From contig JALOMY010000177.1 in NCBI GenBank assembly GCA_025455225.1, forward strand, positions 1-8,549: a DNA stretch of 8,549 nucleotides. The letters are read 5' to 3'. Below the pieces are notes generated by a model. It was not told the origin of the DNA, did not search any database, and worked only from the letters and a program-made list of their open reading frames with translations. This document shows, piece after piece, positions 1 to 7,197 of the stretch (position 1 is its first letter; each line of letters opens with the position of its first letter). The translations under genes were made by a program, and so were the position numbers. This DNA comes from Cyclobacteriaceae bacterium (GTDB lineage Bacteria; Bacteroidota; Bacteroidia; Cytophagales; Cyclobacteriaceae).

Positions 1-39
1 GGGGTAACTGAACTGAATTACGAAGTGGACAAAACCTGA
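1..39 (+). CDS. Possible 3' end of an upstream gene (12 codons)
   Basis: Frame 1 is open from the first base and ends in TGA at 37-39, giving a tail that reads GVTELNYEVDKT. The mixed polar composition would suit the end of a real protein, and a plus-strand gene ending here would converge on the minus-strand DUF885 gene. Twelve codons are too few to identify a family, and an open frame this short can occur by chance, so this is only a possibility. Confidence 0.25.
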   Translation, partial: GVTELNYEVDKT

Positions 40-138
40 AAGATGACAATAACTCTTGTCCTTGTTGGTACGTCCCTTAGGCAATAAGGTTCGTCACCTT
101 CATTTAGATTCTACCAGTACGGCATTTGGCTAAATCAT

Positions 139-161
139 AAACTGCACTTCGGAGCATGTTT
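139..161. terminator. Small TTCG-loop hairpin at the end of the DUF885 gene, possible weak terminator
   Basis: AAAC (139-142) pairs with GTTT (158-161), and TGC (143-145) pairs with GCA (154-156). There is one bulged T at 157, an A-A mismatch (146/153), and a C-G pair closing a TTCG loop (148-151). The hairpin starts inside the minus-strand stop codon at 160-162. In the minus direction it is followed by TTTATGATTT, which is a poor U-tract. The position suits termination, but the stem is weak and interrupted. Confidence 0.3.
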
Positions 162-1968
162 ATTGACTGGCCAACCAGTTGTTGATTTTTTCTTCGAGAA
201 GTACCAACGGCAGGCTGCCGCTGTTGAGCACCTGATCATGAAATGCCGGAAGTGAAAATCGATCGCCCAATTGGGCTTCGGCTTTCTTTCGAAGCTCCAT
301 TATTTTCAGTTGGCCAATTTTATAAGCAGTAGCCTGCCCGGGTGTGGCCATGTATCGCTCAATGGATGCGATAACCGAAGCTTCAGATTCGGCTTCGTTC
401 TCGAGGGAATATTGAATTGCCTGTTCGCGCGTCCAGCCCAGCGCGTGAATTCCCGTATCTACTACCAGGCGGATGGCGCGGTGCATCTCCATGCTCAGCA
501 TGCCGAAATACTGGTACGGATCTTCGTACAAACCCAACTCCTTACCCAGTGATTCAGCATATAATGCCCAGCCTTCCACAAATACAGCCATGCTTTCAGG
601 ATGTAAAAATTCAGGGAGGTTTTTATTTTCCTGTTGAAGCGATAATTGGTAATGATGCCCCGGCACCGCTTCATGAAGGAAGAGCGCTTCATCCTGATGC
701 TTGTTGTAGTTCGTTACATCGGGTATCGGCACATAAAATGTTCCCGGACGTTTACCATCTTTGCTGCCCGGCACATACTCCGCACTAGCAGACGCTTCAC
801 GAAAAGCTTCTGTTCTTTGCACGTTAAATCCGGCAATCGGTTTTGAACTGAATACCTGGTTTAGCCTGGGCAACATCCGTTCATGAATGGCATTGAAATG
901 ATCAATAACCTGCTGAGGGTCCGTGTAGGGCATTTGATCCTTGCTGGTGCGGATATATTCAAAGAAAGCAGGCAGATCGCCACGGAATCCTACCTGCTCC
1001 TTAACCTTTTCCATTTCACCCCGTATGCGACTGACTTCACGCAAGCCCAGTTCGTGGATTTCCTCCGGAGACATGTTGGTGGTAGTCAGCAGCCGAAGCA
1101 GATAGCGATACGTTTCCTTACCGTGAGGTATGTCGATGATGCCGGATGTCTCCCGCCCTGCCGGCAGGTAGGTATTCAGAAGAAAATCCCTGAGCTCGGT
1201 GTATTTGGGTACCAGCCGATCTTTAATCAGCGAGGCAAACGCATTACGCAACCGTTGCTTTTCTCCATCGGAAAATGATTCCGGAAAATTTACTATTGGT
1301 GTATAAAAGAGATGCTGCTCAAGTGGTGCGGAGATAAACGGTTCAAGCTGGGGAATCATTTTGTGGATGAGTGCTTTGGGCAATACCACCTGTTGCTCCA
1401 TACCCTGGCGCATGTTAACGATGCAGGTGTCTAGGAAAGGCAGATAGCCCTCTACGCGCTTTAGCCAGTTGTCATAATCCTCTACGGTTTGAAAGGGTTG
1501 TACACTGGCACCACTGGCCAGCTGGGCAAAATAGAGATGAAGGGATTGTATTTGAAGCAATGGTGTCAACTCCATATTCGGAAGATCGAACATGGGTGAA
1601 GCAATCACGACCAATGAATTGGTGAGGCCTTCGTATTTCAACTCACAATCCCATTTCATTACCCGTAAACTCATTAATTGCTCCGGAGTTACCTGGTCGG
1701 GTGAATAGTTTTCCAGCGCCTTCAGAAAATGCTGATATTCCCGGGCTGCGGATTGGATATAAGGTGTGGATACATAATTGGCAAACTGATCGTTGTATTC
1801 CTTAAAACCCGCTTTGGTTGCTTCAATCGGGTTGATTCGTTTTTTGAATTCATAAAATTCATGGAAGAGGCTATCGAGAGAATCACGTTGGGTGTATTGT
1901 TTTTCATTTTCAGTCTTACAGGAAAAAGTAATTGATGCTATCAGCAGGAAGAAGAATAATGGCCTCAT
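160..1968 (-). CDS. DUF885 family zinc-metallopeptidase-like lipoprotein
   Basis: A 602-residue protein of the DUF885 family, whose members are predicted zinc peptidases. Seen in the sequence: the N-terminus MRPLFFFLLIASITFSC is a short basic-hydrophobic leader ending in a cysteine (Cys17), followed by a polar linker. This fits a lipoprotein signal, although the lipobox TFSC is loose. The metal-site motif HEAVPGHH lies at residues 432-439, with His432 and His438 as likely ligands and Glu433 as the likely catalytic base. EGWALYAE at 465-472 probably supplies the third ligand, Glu465. Further family landmarks are VDTGIH (503-508) and YMATPGQATAY (539-549). Length and motif order are those of a complete family member, and all key residues are present. 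The gene stands alone on the minus strand, diverging from the DUF1801 pseudogene. It likely trims peptides in the envelope; the substrate cannot be told. The start is supported by the leader peptide. Confidence 0.9.
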   Translation of the reverse strand: MRPLFFFLLIASITFSCKTENEKQYTQRDSLDSLFHEFYEFKKRINPIEATKAGFKEYNDQFANYVSTPYIQSAAREYQHFLKALENYSPDQVTPEQLMSLRVMKWDCELKYEGLTNSLVVIASPMFDLPNMELTPLLQIQSLHLYFAQLASGASVQPFQTVEDYDNWLKRVEGYLPFLDTCIVNMRQGMEQQVVLPKALIHKMIPQLEPFISAPLEQHLFYTPIVNFPESFSDGEKQRLRNAFASLIKDRLVPKYTELRDFLLNTYLPAGRETSGIIDIPHGKETYRYLLRLLTTTNMSPEEIHELGLREVSRIRGEMEKVKEQVGFRGDLPAFFEYIRTSKDQMPYTDPQQVIDHFNAIHERMLPRLNQVFSSKPIAGFNVQRTEAFREASASAEYVPGSKDGKRPGTFYVPIPDVTNYNKHQDEALFLHEAVPGHHYQLSLQQENKNLPEFLHPESMAVFVEGWALYAESLGKELGLYEDPYQYFGMLSMEMHRAIRLVVDTGIHALGWTREQAIQYSLENEAESEASVIASIERYMATPGQATAYKIGQLKIMELRKKAEAQLGDRFSLPAFHDQVLNSGSLPLVLLEEKINNWLASQ

Positions 1969-2180
1969 AGATGAATTCAGGTTTGGCTTTCAAGATACGG
2001 ATTATCGGGATTCTTGCCCTTGCTGATACCAGTTTGCAGCAGGCAGGTTCTTTACCAAAAAGGATTTGCGTAACAGGTGAAGTTTTGCTGGTGAATCTAT
2101 ACCACATGCCTCTACGTAACACAAACAAAAGCCGGAAACCGAATACTTTGTAAATTTCAACTCATAGAGTATTACTACTT
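1969..2180. other. Divergent intergenic region
   Basis: This spacer of about 210 bases lies between the minus-strand DUF885 start and the plus-strand DUF1801 start, so it should carry promoters for both. I find no exact Bacteroidota -7 element (TAnnTTTG). The nearest look-alikes are TATCTTG on the minus strand (1991-1997), about 22 bases before the DUF885 start, and ATACTTTG on the plus strand (2143-2150), 30 bases before the DUF1801 start. Neither has a clear -33 TTG partner. Short open frames here have no recognisable protein features. Confidence 0.4.
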
Positions 2181-2535
2181 ATGAAAGATAAAAAAGTCGA
2201 TGAGTACATTGAAAAGCAAAAACCTCCCCAAAAAGCGATTTGTATTAAACTGAGAAAGATTCTATTCAAAACATTCAAAGATTCTATTCAAAACATTCCC
2301 GGATGTTAAGGAAGAGATGAAGTGGGGTGTTCCTTCCTATGCGGGTGGTGCGTACTATTTTGTTGCACTTGCTACGCACGTTAATTTAGGATTTTCAATC
2401 AAAGGCTTATCCAGAGAAAAAATCGCTTTATTCCAAGGAAGTGGAAAAACGATGAGAGTCATTGAAATAAAATCCGAAAAAGATATCGATGAAAAGCAGA
2501 TCGTCAGATTATTAAAATTAATCAATGCATCATGA
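2181..2535 (+). pseudogene. DUF1801 domain protein gene, frameshifted by a 22-bp tandem duplication
   Basis: The gene starts at ATG 2181 (MKDKKVDEYIEKQKPPQKA) but stops at TAA 2307-2309 after 42 codons. The remainder is open in the +1 frame to TGA 2533-2535 and includes EEMKWGVPSYAGG, HVNLGFSIKGLS, FQGSGKTMRVIEI and DEKQIVRLLKLI, which are characteristic of the small DUF1801 family. The break is explained exactly by a perfect 22-bp tandem duplication (2255-2276 and 2277-2298). Removing one copy restores a single frame of 110 residues reading LFKTF-PDVKEEMKWG across the junction, a normal family length. As it stands, the first product ends after residue 42 with ten aberrant residues. The second part could only be made from an internal start such as ATG 2317 (72 residues), without the N-terminal helix. 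DUF1801 proteins are small cytoplasmic proteins of unclear role. The downstream frame shows no other damage, so the lesion looks recent. A sequencing or assembly artefact is the main alternative. Confidence 0.85.
2255..2298 (+). repeat. Perfect 22-bp tandem duplication (two copies)
   Basis: Bases 2255-2276 and 2277-2298 are identical, each beginning AAAGATTCTA and ending AAAACATTC, with no spacer. The flanking bases (G before and C after) do not extend the match. Because 22 is not a multiple of three, the second copy shifts the DUF1801 reading frame by one. It looks like a replication-slippage product and could revert by the same route. Confidence 0.95.
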
Positions 2536-2593
2536 TGACTAATATCATTGACTCCCATGAAGAGAAGCAGGACCTTGATTATTGAATTACTGA

Positions 2594-2989
2594 ATGAAAT
2601 TATTTATGAAAGAAAGACTGCTTTACTGGACACCCCGCATCCTGGGCATCCTGGCAATTTTGTTCATCAGTATTTTTGCCCTTGACGCTTTTGAACCCGG
2701 TTTAACCCTTGGACAACAATTGGCCGGGTTTGCCATCCATTTGATACCTTCCTTTGTCCTGGTGGCTCTGCTTATTGTTGCCTGGCGATGGGAATTTATT
2801 GGAGGTATTGTATTCTTAATTATCGGCTTAGGCTTTACCCCGCTCATTTATCTGCACAATTACAACATGAACCATTCGGTGTGGATCAGTTTATCCATTG
2901 TTTTGCTGATCACCTTTCCTTTCATTGTTGTGGGCCTGCTTTTCTTACTTCACCACCGGCTTAAGAATAAAAACCTAACCCTTTCCTGA
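2594..2989 (+). CDS. Small four-helix integral membrane protein, function unknown
   Basis: A 131-residue, strongly hydrophobic protein with four predicted membrane segments at about residues 14-33, 43-63, 66-87 and 96-120. The N-terminus is short and basic (MKLFMKERLLYWTPRI) and the C-terminus is basic (HHRLKNKN), so both ends probably lie in the cytoplasm. Recognisable features are ALDAFEPG after helix 1 and the short IYLHNYNMNHSVW loop between helices 3 and 4. It resembles a recurring group of small uncharacterised bacterial membrane proteins (possibly DUF7670, recalled and not verified). No catalytic motif is visible. The start at 2594 is chosen for length; Met5 (2606) is an equally possible start, and neither has a Shine-Dalgarno sequence. 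It lies 58 bases after the broken DUF1801 gene and about 107 bases before the propeller gene, so it may be a single transcription unit or share the DUF1801 promoter. Confidence 0.75.
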   Translation: MKLFMKERLLYWTPRILGILAILFISIFALDAFEPGLTLGQQLAGFAIHLIPSFVLVALLIVAWRWEFIGGIVFLIIGLGFTPLIYLHNYNMNHSVWISLSIVLLITFPFIVVGLLFLLHHRLKNKNLTLS

Positions 2990-3096
2990 GAAGGTTCTGA
3001 CTTTAGTTCGCGTCCCCCCGATTAACCGCTGGCGTATTTTACAGTTTACTGAGTCTTTCTTTTTTGTAATTCGGAATTCCTTAACCAACCGATGCT

Positions 3097-6000
3097 ATGC
3101 GCGCATACTTAATTCTTCTTTTTCTTATATCGACAATCGTATTACCGGCCCAGAAAAAATCAGGCACACTGCCTTCCACCGTTTCTTTCGACCAGGCTTT
3201 TTACAGCGGCATTCAATGGCGTGAGTTGGGTCCGTTCCGCGGAGGTCGTTCAAGCACAGCAACCGGTGTTCCGCACCATCCCAATCTCTATTATTTCGGA
3301 ACCGTAGGTGGCGGTGTCTGGAGAACCCGTGATGCCGGTCAGACCTGGGAAAATATCAGCGATCAATATTTTGGCGGAAGCATTGGAGCGGTAGCGGTCT
3401 CAGAAAGCGATCCCAACGTAATTTATGTGGGTGAAGGCGAACAAACGTTGCGCAATAACGTCAGCAGCGGTTGGGGCATGTGGAAATCCACCGATGCGGG
3501 CTCTACCTGGAAGCACATCGGCCTGAATGATTCACGACACATTGCACGAATCCGGATTCATCCCAAAAACCCGGACATCATATATGTTGCCGCCATGGGC
3601 AATCTATGGAAGCCCAACGAAATGCGGGGCATTTACCGAAGCACGGATGGTGGCACTACCTGGAAGAAAGTTTTATACATCAACGACACAGCCATGGCGG
3701 GCGACCTGGTGATGGATCCAAACAATCCACGCATACTCTATGCCGCCACCTGGAACATGAAACGCAACGGCTATAGGATGGACAGTGGCGGACCGGATTC
3801 CAAACTATGGAAAAGTACGGATGGCGGAGATACCTGGGAAAATCTTTCAGATAAACCGGGCATGCCCAAAGGCACGAATGGTATTATCGGGGTAACAGTC
3901 TCACCGGTCAACTCGAACCGGGTTTGGGCCATCATTGAAAACACAGAAGCCCCCGGTGTTTACCGATCGGATGATGCCGGAAAAACCTGGACACGATTGA
4001 ACCAGGACCGGGCCTTGCTGCAGCGTGCCTGGTATTACTGCCGCATTTATGCTGATACACAAAATGAAGATAAAGTCTATGTATTGAATGTGAGTTACGG
4101 TGTTTCAAAGGATGGTGGAAAAACATTTGAATTGAAAGACGCACCGCACGGAGACCACCACGATCTGTGGATTGATCCCAACAACAACCAACGCATGATC
4201 ATGGCCGATGATGGCGGTGCCCAGGTCTCGAATGATGGTGGAGCCAGTTGGACAACCTATCACAATCAGCCGACCGCACAATTCTATCGCGTTACAACGG
4301 ATAATTCATTTCCGTACAACATCCTTGGAGCCCAGCAAGACAATACAAGTGTTCGTATACCACATCGCACTACCGGCAATTCCATCACGGAGCAAGACTG
4401 GATTGCCTTATCGATCGGTGAAAGCGCCCACCTCGCCCCCGACCCAACCAACCCCAACATTATTTACGGCAGCGATTATAAAGGCTACATGAGCATGCAA
4501 AACCTGGACAACGGCCAGGAGCGCAGCACCAACGTATGGCCCGATCTGCCGGCCGGCTCAGGTGCTGAAGTAATGAAGTATAGATTCAACTGGAATTACC
4601 CTCTGGTGTTCAGTCATCATGACCCTAAAAAACTTTACGCAGGTTCAAATTACCTTCATGCAACCACCAATGGCGGTCAGAGCTGGGAAACCATCAGCCC
4701 TGATTTAACCCGGGGCGATCCTGAAACAATACGCTCCAGCGGTGGCCCAATCACCCAGGATAATACCGGAGCTGAATATTATGCTAACATTTTTGTGATT
4801 TCGGAATCGCCCTACACTAAGGATGAAATATGGACAGGCTCAGATGATGGGCTGCTTCACGTTACTACCGATGGAGACAAGAACTGGAAAAACGTTACAC
4901 CACCTTCCTCCATGTGCCCTAAGCTCAACATGTGGAACAGTATTGATGTTAACCCGTTTGTTAAAGGTGGTGCATATGCCGTTGCGACTTCGTATAAATT
5001 CGGAGATTACACCCCCTACATCTATAAGACCAACGATTATGGTAAAACCTGGTCACTGATTACCAACGGTATTCCGAAGGAAGAATTTGTACGGGTGGTT
5101 CGGGCTGATCCGAAGCGGCAAGGGTTGTTATATGCCGGCACGGAAAAAGGCATGTGGATCTCGTTTGATGACGGAGCCAGCTGGAGCAAATTTCAATTGA
5201 ACTTACCGCCTGTGCCGATTGCCGACCTTGTCGTGAAAAATGACAACCTGATAGCGGCCACGCACGGAAGAAGCTTCTGGATGATTGATGACCTCACCCC
5301 GCTCCATCAGTTAACCAAAGAATCAGTTTCCGGTGATGTCGTACTTTTTAAACCCATGCCTACCTACCGGATGCCGGGCGGTGGTGGATGGGGTGAGCCC
5401 AACCGAAAGCTTGAAGGTCAGAACCATCCGGGTGGTGTAATCACGCATTTTTACGTTAAAAAGTTAGATGAAAAATCCATCATCAAACTGGAATACCTTG
5501 AAATGGATGGCGACTTGATCCGTTCGTTCACCAACCAGTCGAAAGAACGAAACAGTCAATTGCCGGTGGTGCCGGGCGGCAACCGGTTTGTGTGGGACAT
5601 GCGCTACCCCGGCTATAAAACCTTCCCGGGTATGGTATACTATGGTTCACCCAATCGCGGTCCGAAAGCTGTGCCCGGAAAATATAAAGTACGGTTAACA
5701 GTAAATGAACAGGTGGTAGAACAGGAGTTTGAGATTCTGAAAGATCCGCGAATTAAAACCACACCCGAAGAATTCCAGGCGCAATTTGATTTCCTGGTGA
5801 AAGTTCGCGATAAAGTAAGCGAAGCCAATCAAGCAGTGATTGACATACGGAAATTAAAAGACGACCTCGCTGTATTAAAAAATAAGATCGGAAACGATCC
5901 TCAATACAAGGAGCTAAATGAGTCCATCAGGCAATTCGAGAATGAACTTACAAAGCATGAGAATGCCATTCATGAAACCCGGAACAAAAGTGTTCAGGAT

Positions 6001-6243
6001 CCACTTAATTACGGAATAAAAATCAACAACCGGCTGGCTCACCTCATGGTTGAGCAGGCCCAGGGTGATTTTCCGCCCACGCAACAGGGTGAAGAGGTTC
6101 GGAAGCAGTTAACCAAACTGATCGATGAAGAACTCACACGACTTAACAGCACAATCGACCAGCATGCAGAACGGATCAACACATTGGCAAAAGAAAAAGG
6201 GATTGACGTACTTACTGTGAAAAAGGAATCTCCGGTCAATTAA
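3097..6243 (+). CDS. Secreted BNR/Asp-box (VPS10/sortilin-like) beta-propeller protein
   Basis: A 1048-residue exported protein. Residues 1-19 (MRAYLILLFLISTIVLPAQ) form a Sec signal peptide with likely cleavage near Ala18-Gln19. Residues of about 35-735 are propeller blades carrying eleven Asp-box motifs of the S/T-x-D-x-G-x-T/S-W type: 77-84, 131-138, 182-189, 240-247, 291-298, 337-344, 378-385, 523-530, 590-597, 645-652 and 689-696. Most are preceded by a blade strand such as NVIYVGEGE or GLLYAGTEKG. The opening WRELGPFRGGRSS is typical of the large bacterial proteins annotated as VPS10-domain, glycosyl hydrolase or sialidase-like. The propeller is followed by a beta-rich segment (about 745-885) and a charged, mostly helical tail (about 886-1036) that may form coiled coils. 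There is no type IX sorting domain. The Asp-box is a fold marker and does not prove glycosidase activity, so the substrate is unknown. The hydroxypyruvate isomerase-like gene begins 26 bases downstream, suggesting an operon. Confidence 0.88.
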   Translation: MRAYLILLFLISTIVLPAQKKSGTLPSTVSFDQAFYSGIQWRELGPFRGGRSSTATGVPHHPNLYYFGTVGGGVWRTRDAGQTWENISDQYFGGSIGAVAVSESDPNVIYVGEGEQTLRNNVSSGWGMWKSTDAGSTWKHIGLNDSRHIARIRIHPKNPDIIYVAAMGNLWKPNEMRGIYRSTDGGTTWKKVLYINDTAMAGDLVMDPNNPRILYAATWNMKRNGYRMDSGGPDSKLWKSTDGGDTWENLSDKPGMPKGTNGIIGVTVSPVNSNRVWAIIENTEAPGVYRSDDAGKTWTRLNQDRALLQRAWYYCRIYADTQNEDKVYVLNVSYGVSKDGGKTFELKDAPHGDHHDLWIDPNNNQRMIMADDGGAQVSNDGGASWTTYHNQPTAQFYRVTTDNSFPYNILGAQQDNTSVRIPHRTTGNSITEQDWIALSIGESAHLAPDPTNPNIIYGSDYKGYMSMQNLDNGQERSTNVWPDLPAGSGAEVMKYRFNWNYPLVFSHHDPKKLYAGSNYLHATTNGGQSWETISPDLTRGDPETIRSSGGPITQDNTGAEYYANIFVISESPYTKDEIWTGSDDGLLHVTTDGDKNWKNVTPPSSMCPKLNMWNSIDVNPFVKGGAYAVATSYKFGDYTPYIYKTNDYGKTWSLITNGIPKEEFVRVVRADPKRQGLLYAGTEKGMWISFDDGASWSKFQLNLPPVPIADLVVKNDNLIAATHGRSFWMIDDLTPLHQLTKESVSGDVVLFKPMPTYRMPGGGGWGEPNRKLEGQNHPGGVITHFYVKKLDEKSIIKLEYLEMDGDLIRSFTNQSKERNSQLPVVPGGNRFVWDMRYPGYKTFPGMVYYGSPNRGPKAVPGKYKVRLTVNEQVVEQEFEILKDPRIKTTPEEFQAQFDFLVKVRDKVSEANQAVIDIRKLKDDLAVLKNKIGNDPQYKELNESIRQFENELTKHENAIHETRNKSVQDPLNYGIKINNRLAHLMVEQAQGDFPPTQQGEEVRKQLTKLIDEELTRLNSTIDQHAERINTLAKEKGIDVLTVKKESPVN

Positions 6244-6269
6244 TAACGAATAATCCAAAAGCAAATACC

Positions 6270-7139
6270 ATGAAAATCAATCGTCATAAAGCGTTGAAAA
6301 CCCTGGCAGCCGGCTCGGCAAGTTTGTTTGCCTTACCGGAAATCAGCAAGGCGATGAGCTTACTCCCTTCACCTCTTAATGATCGCATCAATCACTCGGT
6401 TTGTCAATGGTGTTACAGTTCCATTCCGCTGGAAGAATTTGCCAAAGCCGCCAAAGAGATTGGTTTGAAATCCATTGAACTTCTTGGTCCGAATCAATGG
6501 ACTATCATACAAAAACACGGTCTCACCTGCGCCATGGCTTATGCCAGTGACCTGGGATTAACCAAAGGATTCAACGATCCTTCCCTCCACGAAAAATTGC
6601 TCAGCGATTATTCCACTAACATTCCCAAAGCAGCCGATGCCGGTTTAAAAAATGTGATTTGCTTCAGTGGAAATGCCAATGGATTAAATTCCGAACAAGG
6701 TCTTGAAAATTGCGCCCGAGGACTTGAGCCGGTTTTAAAAGTAGCCCAGAAGTACAACATCACCGTACAGATGGAATTGCTTAACAGTAAGGTTGATCAT
6801 AAAGATTATCAGTGCGACCATACCGCCTGGGGTGTTAAACTATGCGAGAAGCTTGGTTCTCCAAACTTTAAGTTGCTGTATGATATTTACCATATGCAAA
6901 TCATGGAAGGTGATGTAATCGCAACCATCCGGAAATACAAGCAATACATCGGGCATTACCATACAGGAGGCGTTCCGGGAAGAAACGAAATTGACGAAAC
7001 CCAGGAATTAAATTACCCGGCCATTATGAGGGCTATTGTTGAAACCGGGTTTACCGGATTTGTCGCGCAGGAGTTTATTCCCAAGCGTCCGGATAAACTG
7101 GCTTCCCTGAAGCAGGGCGTTACCATCTGTGATGTATAA
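6270..7139 (+). CDS. Hydroxypyruvate isomerase-like TIM-barrel protein with an export leader
   Basis: A 289-residue protein of the sugar phosphate isomerase/epimerase (xylose isomerase-like TIM barrel) superfamily, closest in motif to hydroxypyruvate isomerase. Putative metal ligands or catalytic residues are Glu169 (VQMELLNSK), Asp205 and His208 (LLYDIYHMQ), His231 (IGHYHTGGVPGRNE) and Glu268 (FVAQEFIPK). The GHxHxxxVPGRNE segment followed by LNYPAIMRAI is typical of this family. Residues 1-30 form a leader (MKINRHKALKTLAAGSASLF) with a hydrophobic stretch and possible cleavage after Ala28. It looks like a Tat signal in which the twin arginine reads Arg5-His6. Cytoplasmic family members lack this leader, so the protein is likely exported or descends from an exported form. 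The gene follows the propeller gene by 26 bases and ends at a strong terminator, so the two are probably co-transcribed. The physiological substrate is uncertain; related sugar or keto-acid isomerisation is possible. Confidence 0.85.
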   Translation: MKINRHKALKTLAAGSASLFALPEISKAMSLLPSPLNDRINHSVCQWCYSSIPLEEFAKAAKEIGLKSIELLGPNQWTIIQKHGLTCAMAYASDLGLTKGFNDPSLHEKLLSDYSTNIPKAADAGLKNVICFSGNANGLNSEQGLENCARGLEPVLKVAQKYNITVQMELLNSKVDHKDYQCDHTAWGVKLCEKLGSPNFKLLYDIYHMQIMEGDVIATIRKYKQYIGHYHTGGVPGRNEIDETQELNYPAIMRAIVETGFTGFVAQEFIPKRPDKLASLKQGVTICDV

Positions 7140-7179
7140 AAAAAATCTCCTCAGCGGTTTAACAACTGCCGAGGAGATT
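7138..7179. terminator. Bidirectional rho-independent terminator between convergent genes
   Basis: A perfect 9-bp stem, AATCTCCTC (7144-7152) with GAGGAGATT (7171-7179), encloses an 18-base loop. Read on the minus strand it is followed directly by eight T (complement of the A-run 7138-7145), a textbook terminator for the M16 gene ending at 7198. Read on the plus strand it is followed by ATATTTCGTTT, a weaker U-rich tail, and it starts immediately after the stop codon of the isomerase-like gene. It therefore probably serves both genes. Confidence 0.85.
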
Positions 7180-7197
7180 ATATTTCGTTTAATCCGT

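Noticed and set aside
86..100. AAGGT/ACCTT inverted repeat in the left spacer
   Set aside because: A five-base stem without a following T-run is expected by chance.
271..1278. Several plus-strand open frames opposite the DUF885 gene
   Set aside because: They are antisense to a complete, motif-bearing coding region and have shadow-like composition.
1991..1997. TATCTTG (minus strand) as a promoter for the DUF885 gene
   Set aside because: It is one T short of the TAnnTTTG consensus and has no -33 element, so it could easily be chance.
2143..2150. ATACTTTG as a Bacteroidota -7 promoter element before the DUF1801 gene
   Set aside because: It matches only the TTTG half of TAnnTTTG and no TTG is seen about 19-25 bases upstream. 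The spacing to the start is reasonable, but the match is too loose to call.
1971..2153. Plus-strand open frame of 60 residues in the divergent spacer
   Set aside because: No recognisable domain, leader or ribosome-binding context. It lies across the region expected to hold promoters.
2254..2309. Programmed +1 ribosomal frameshifting as the way the DUF1801 gene is read
   Set aside because: No known slippery site or stimulatory structure is apparent, and the exact 22-bp duplication explains the frame change without it.
2977..2996. AACC/GGTT hairpin as a terminator for the membrane protein gene
   Set aside because: The stem is short and bulged, overlaps the end of the coding sequence and lacks a U-tract.
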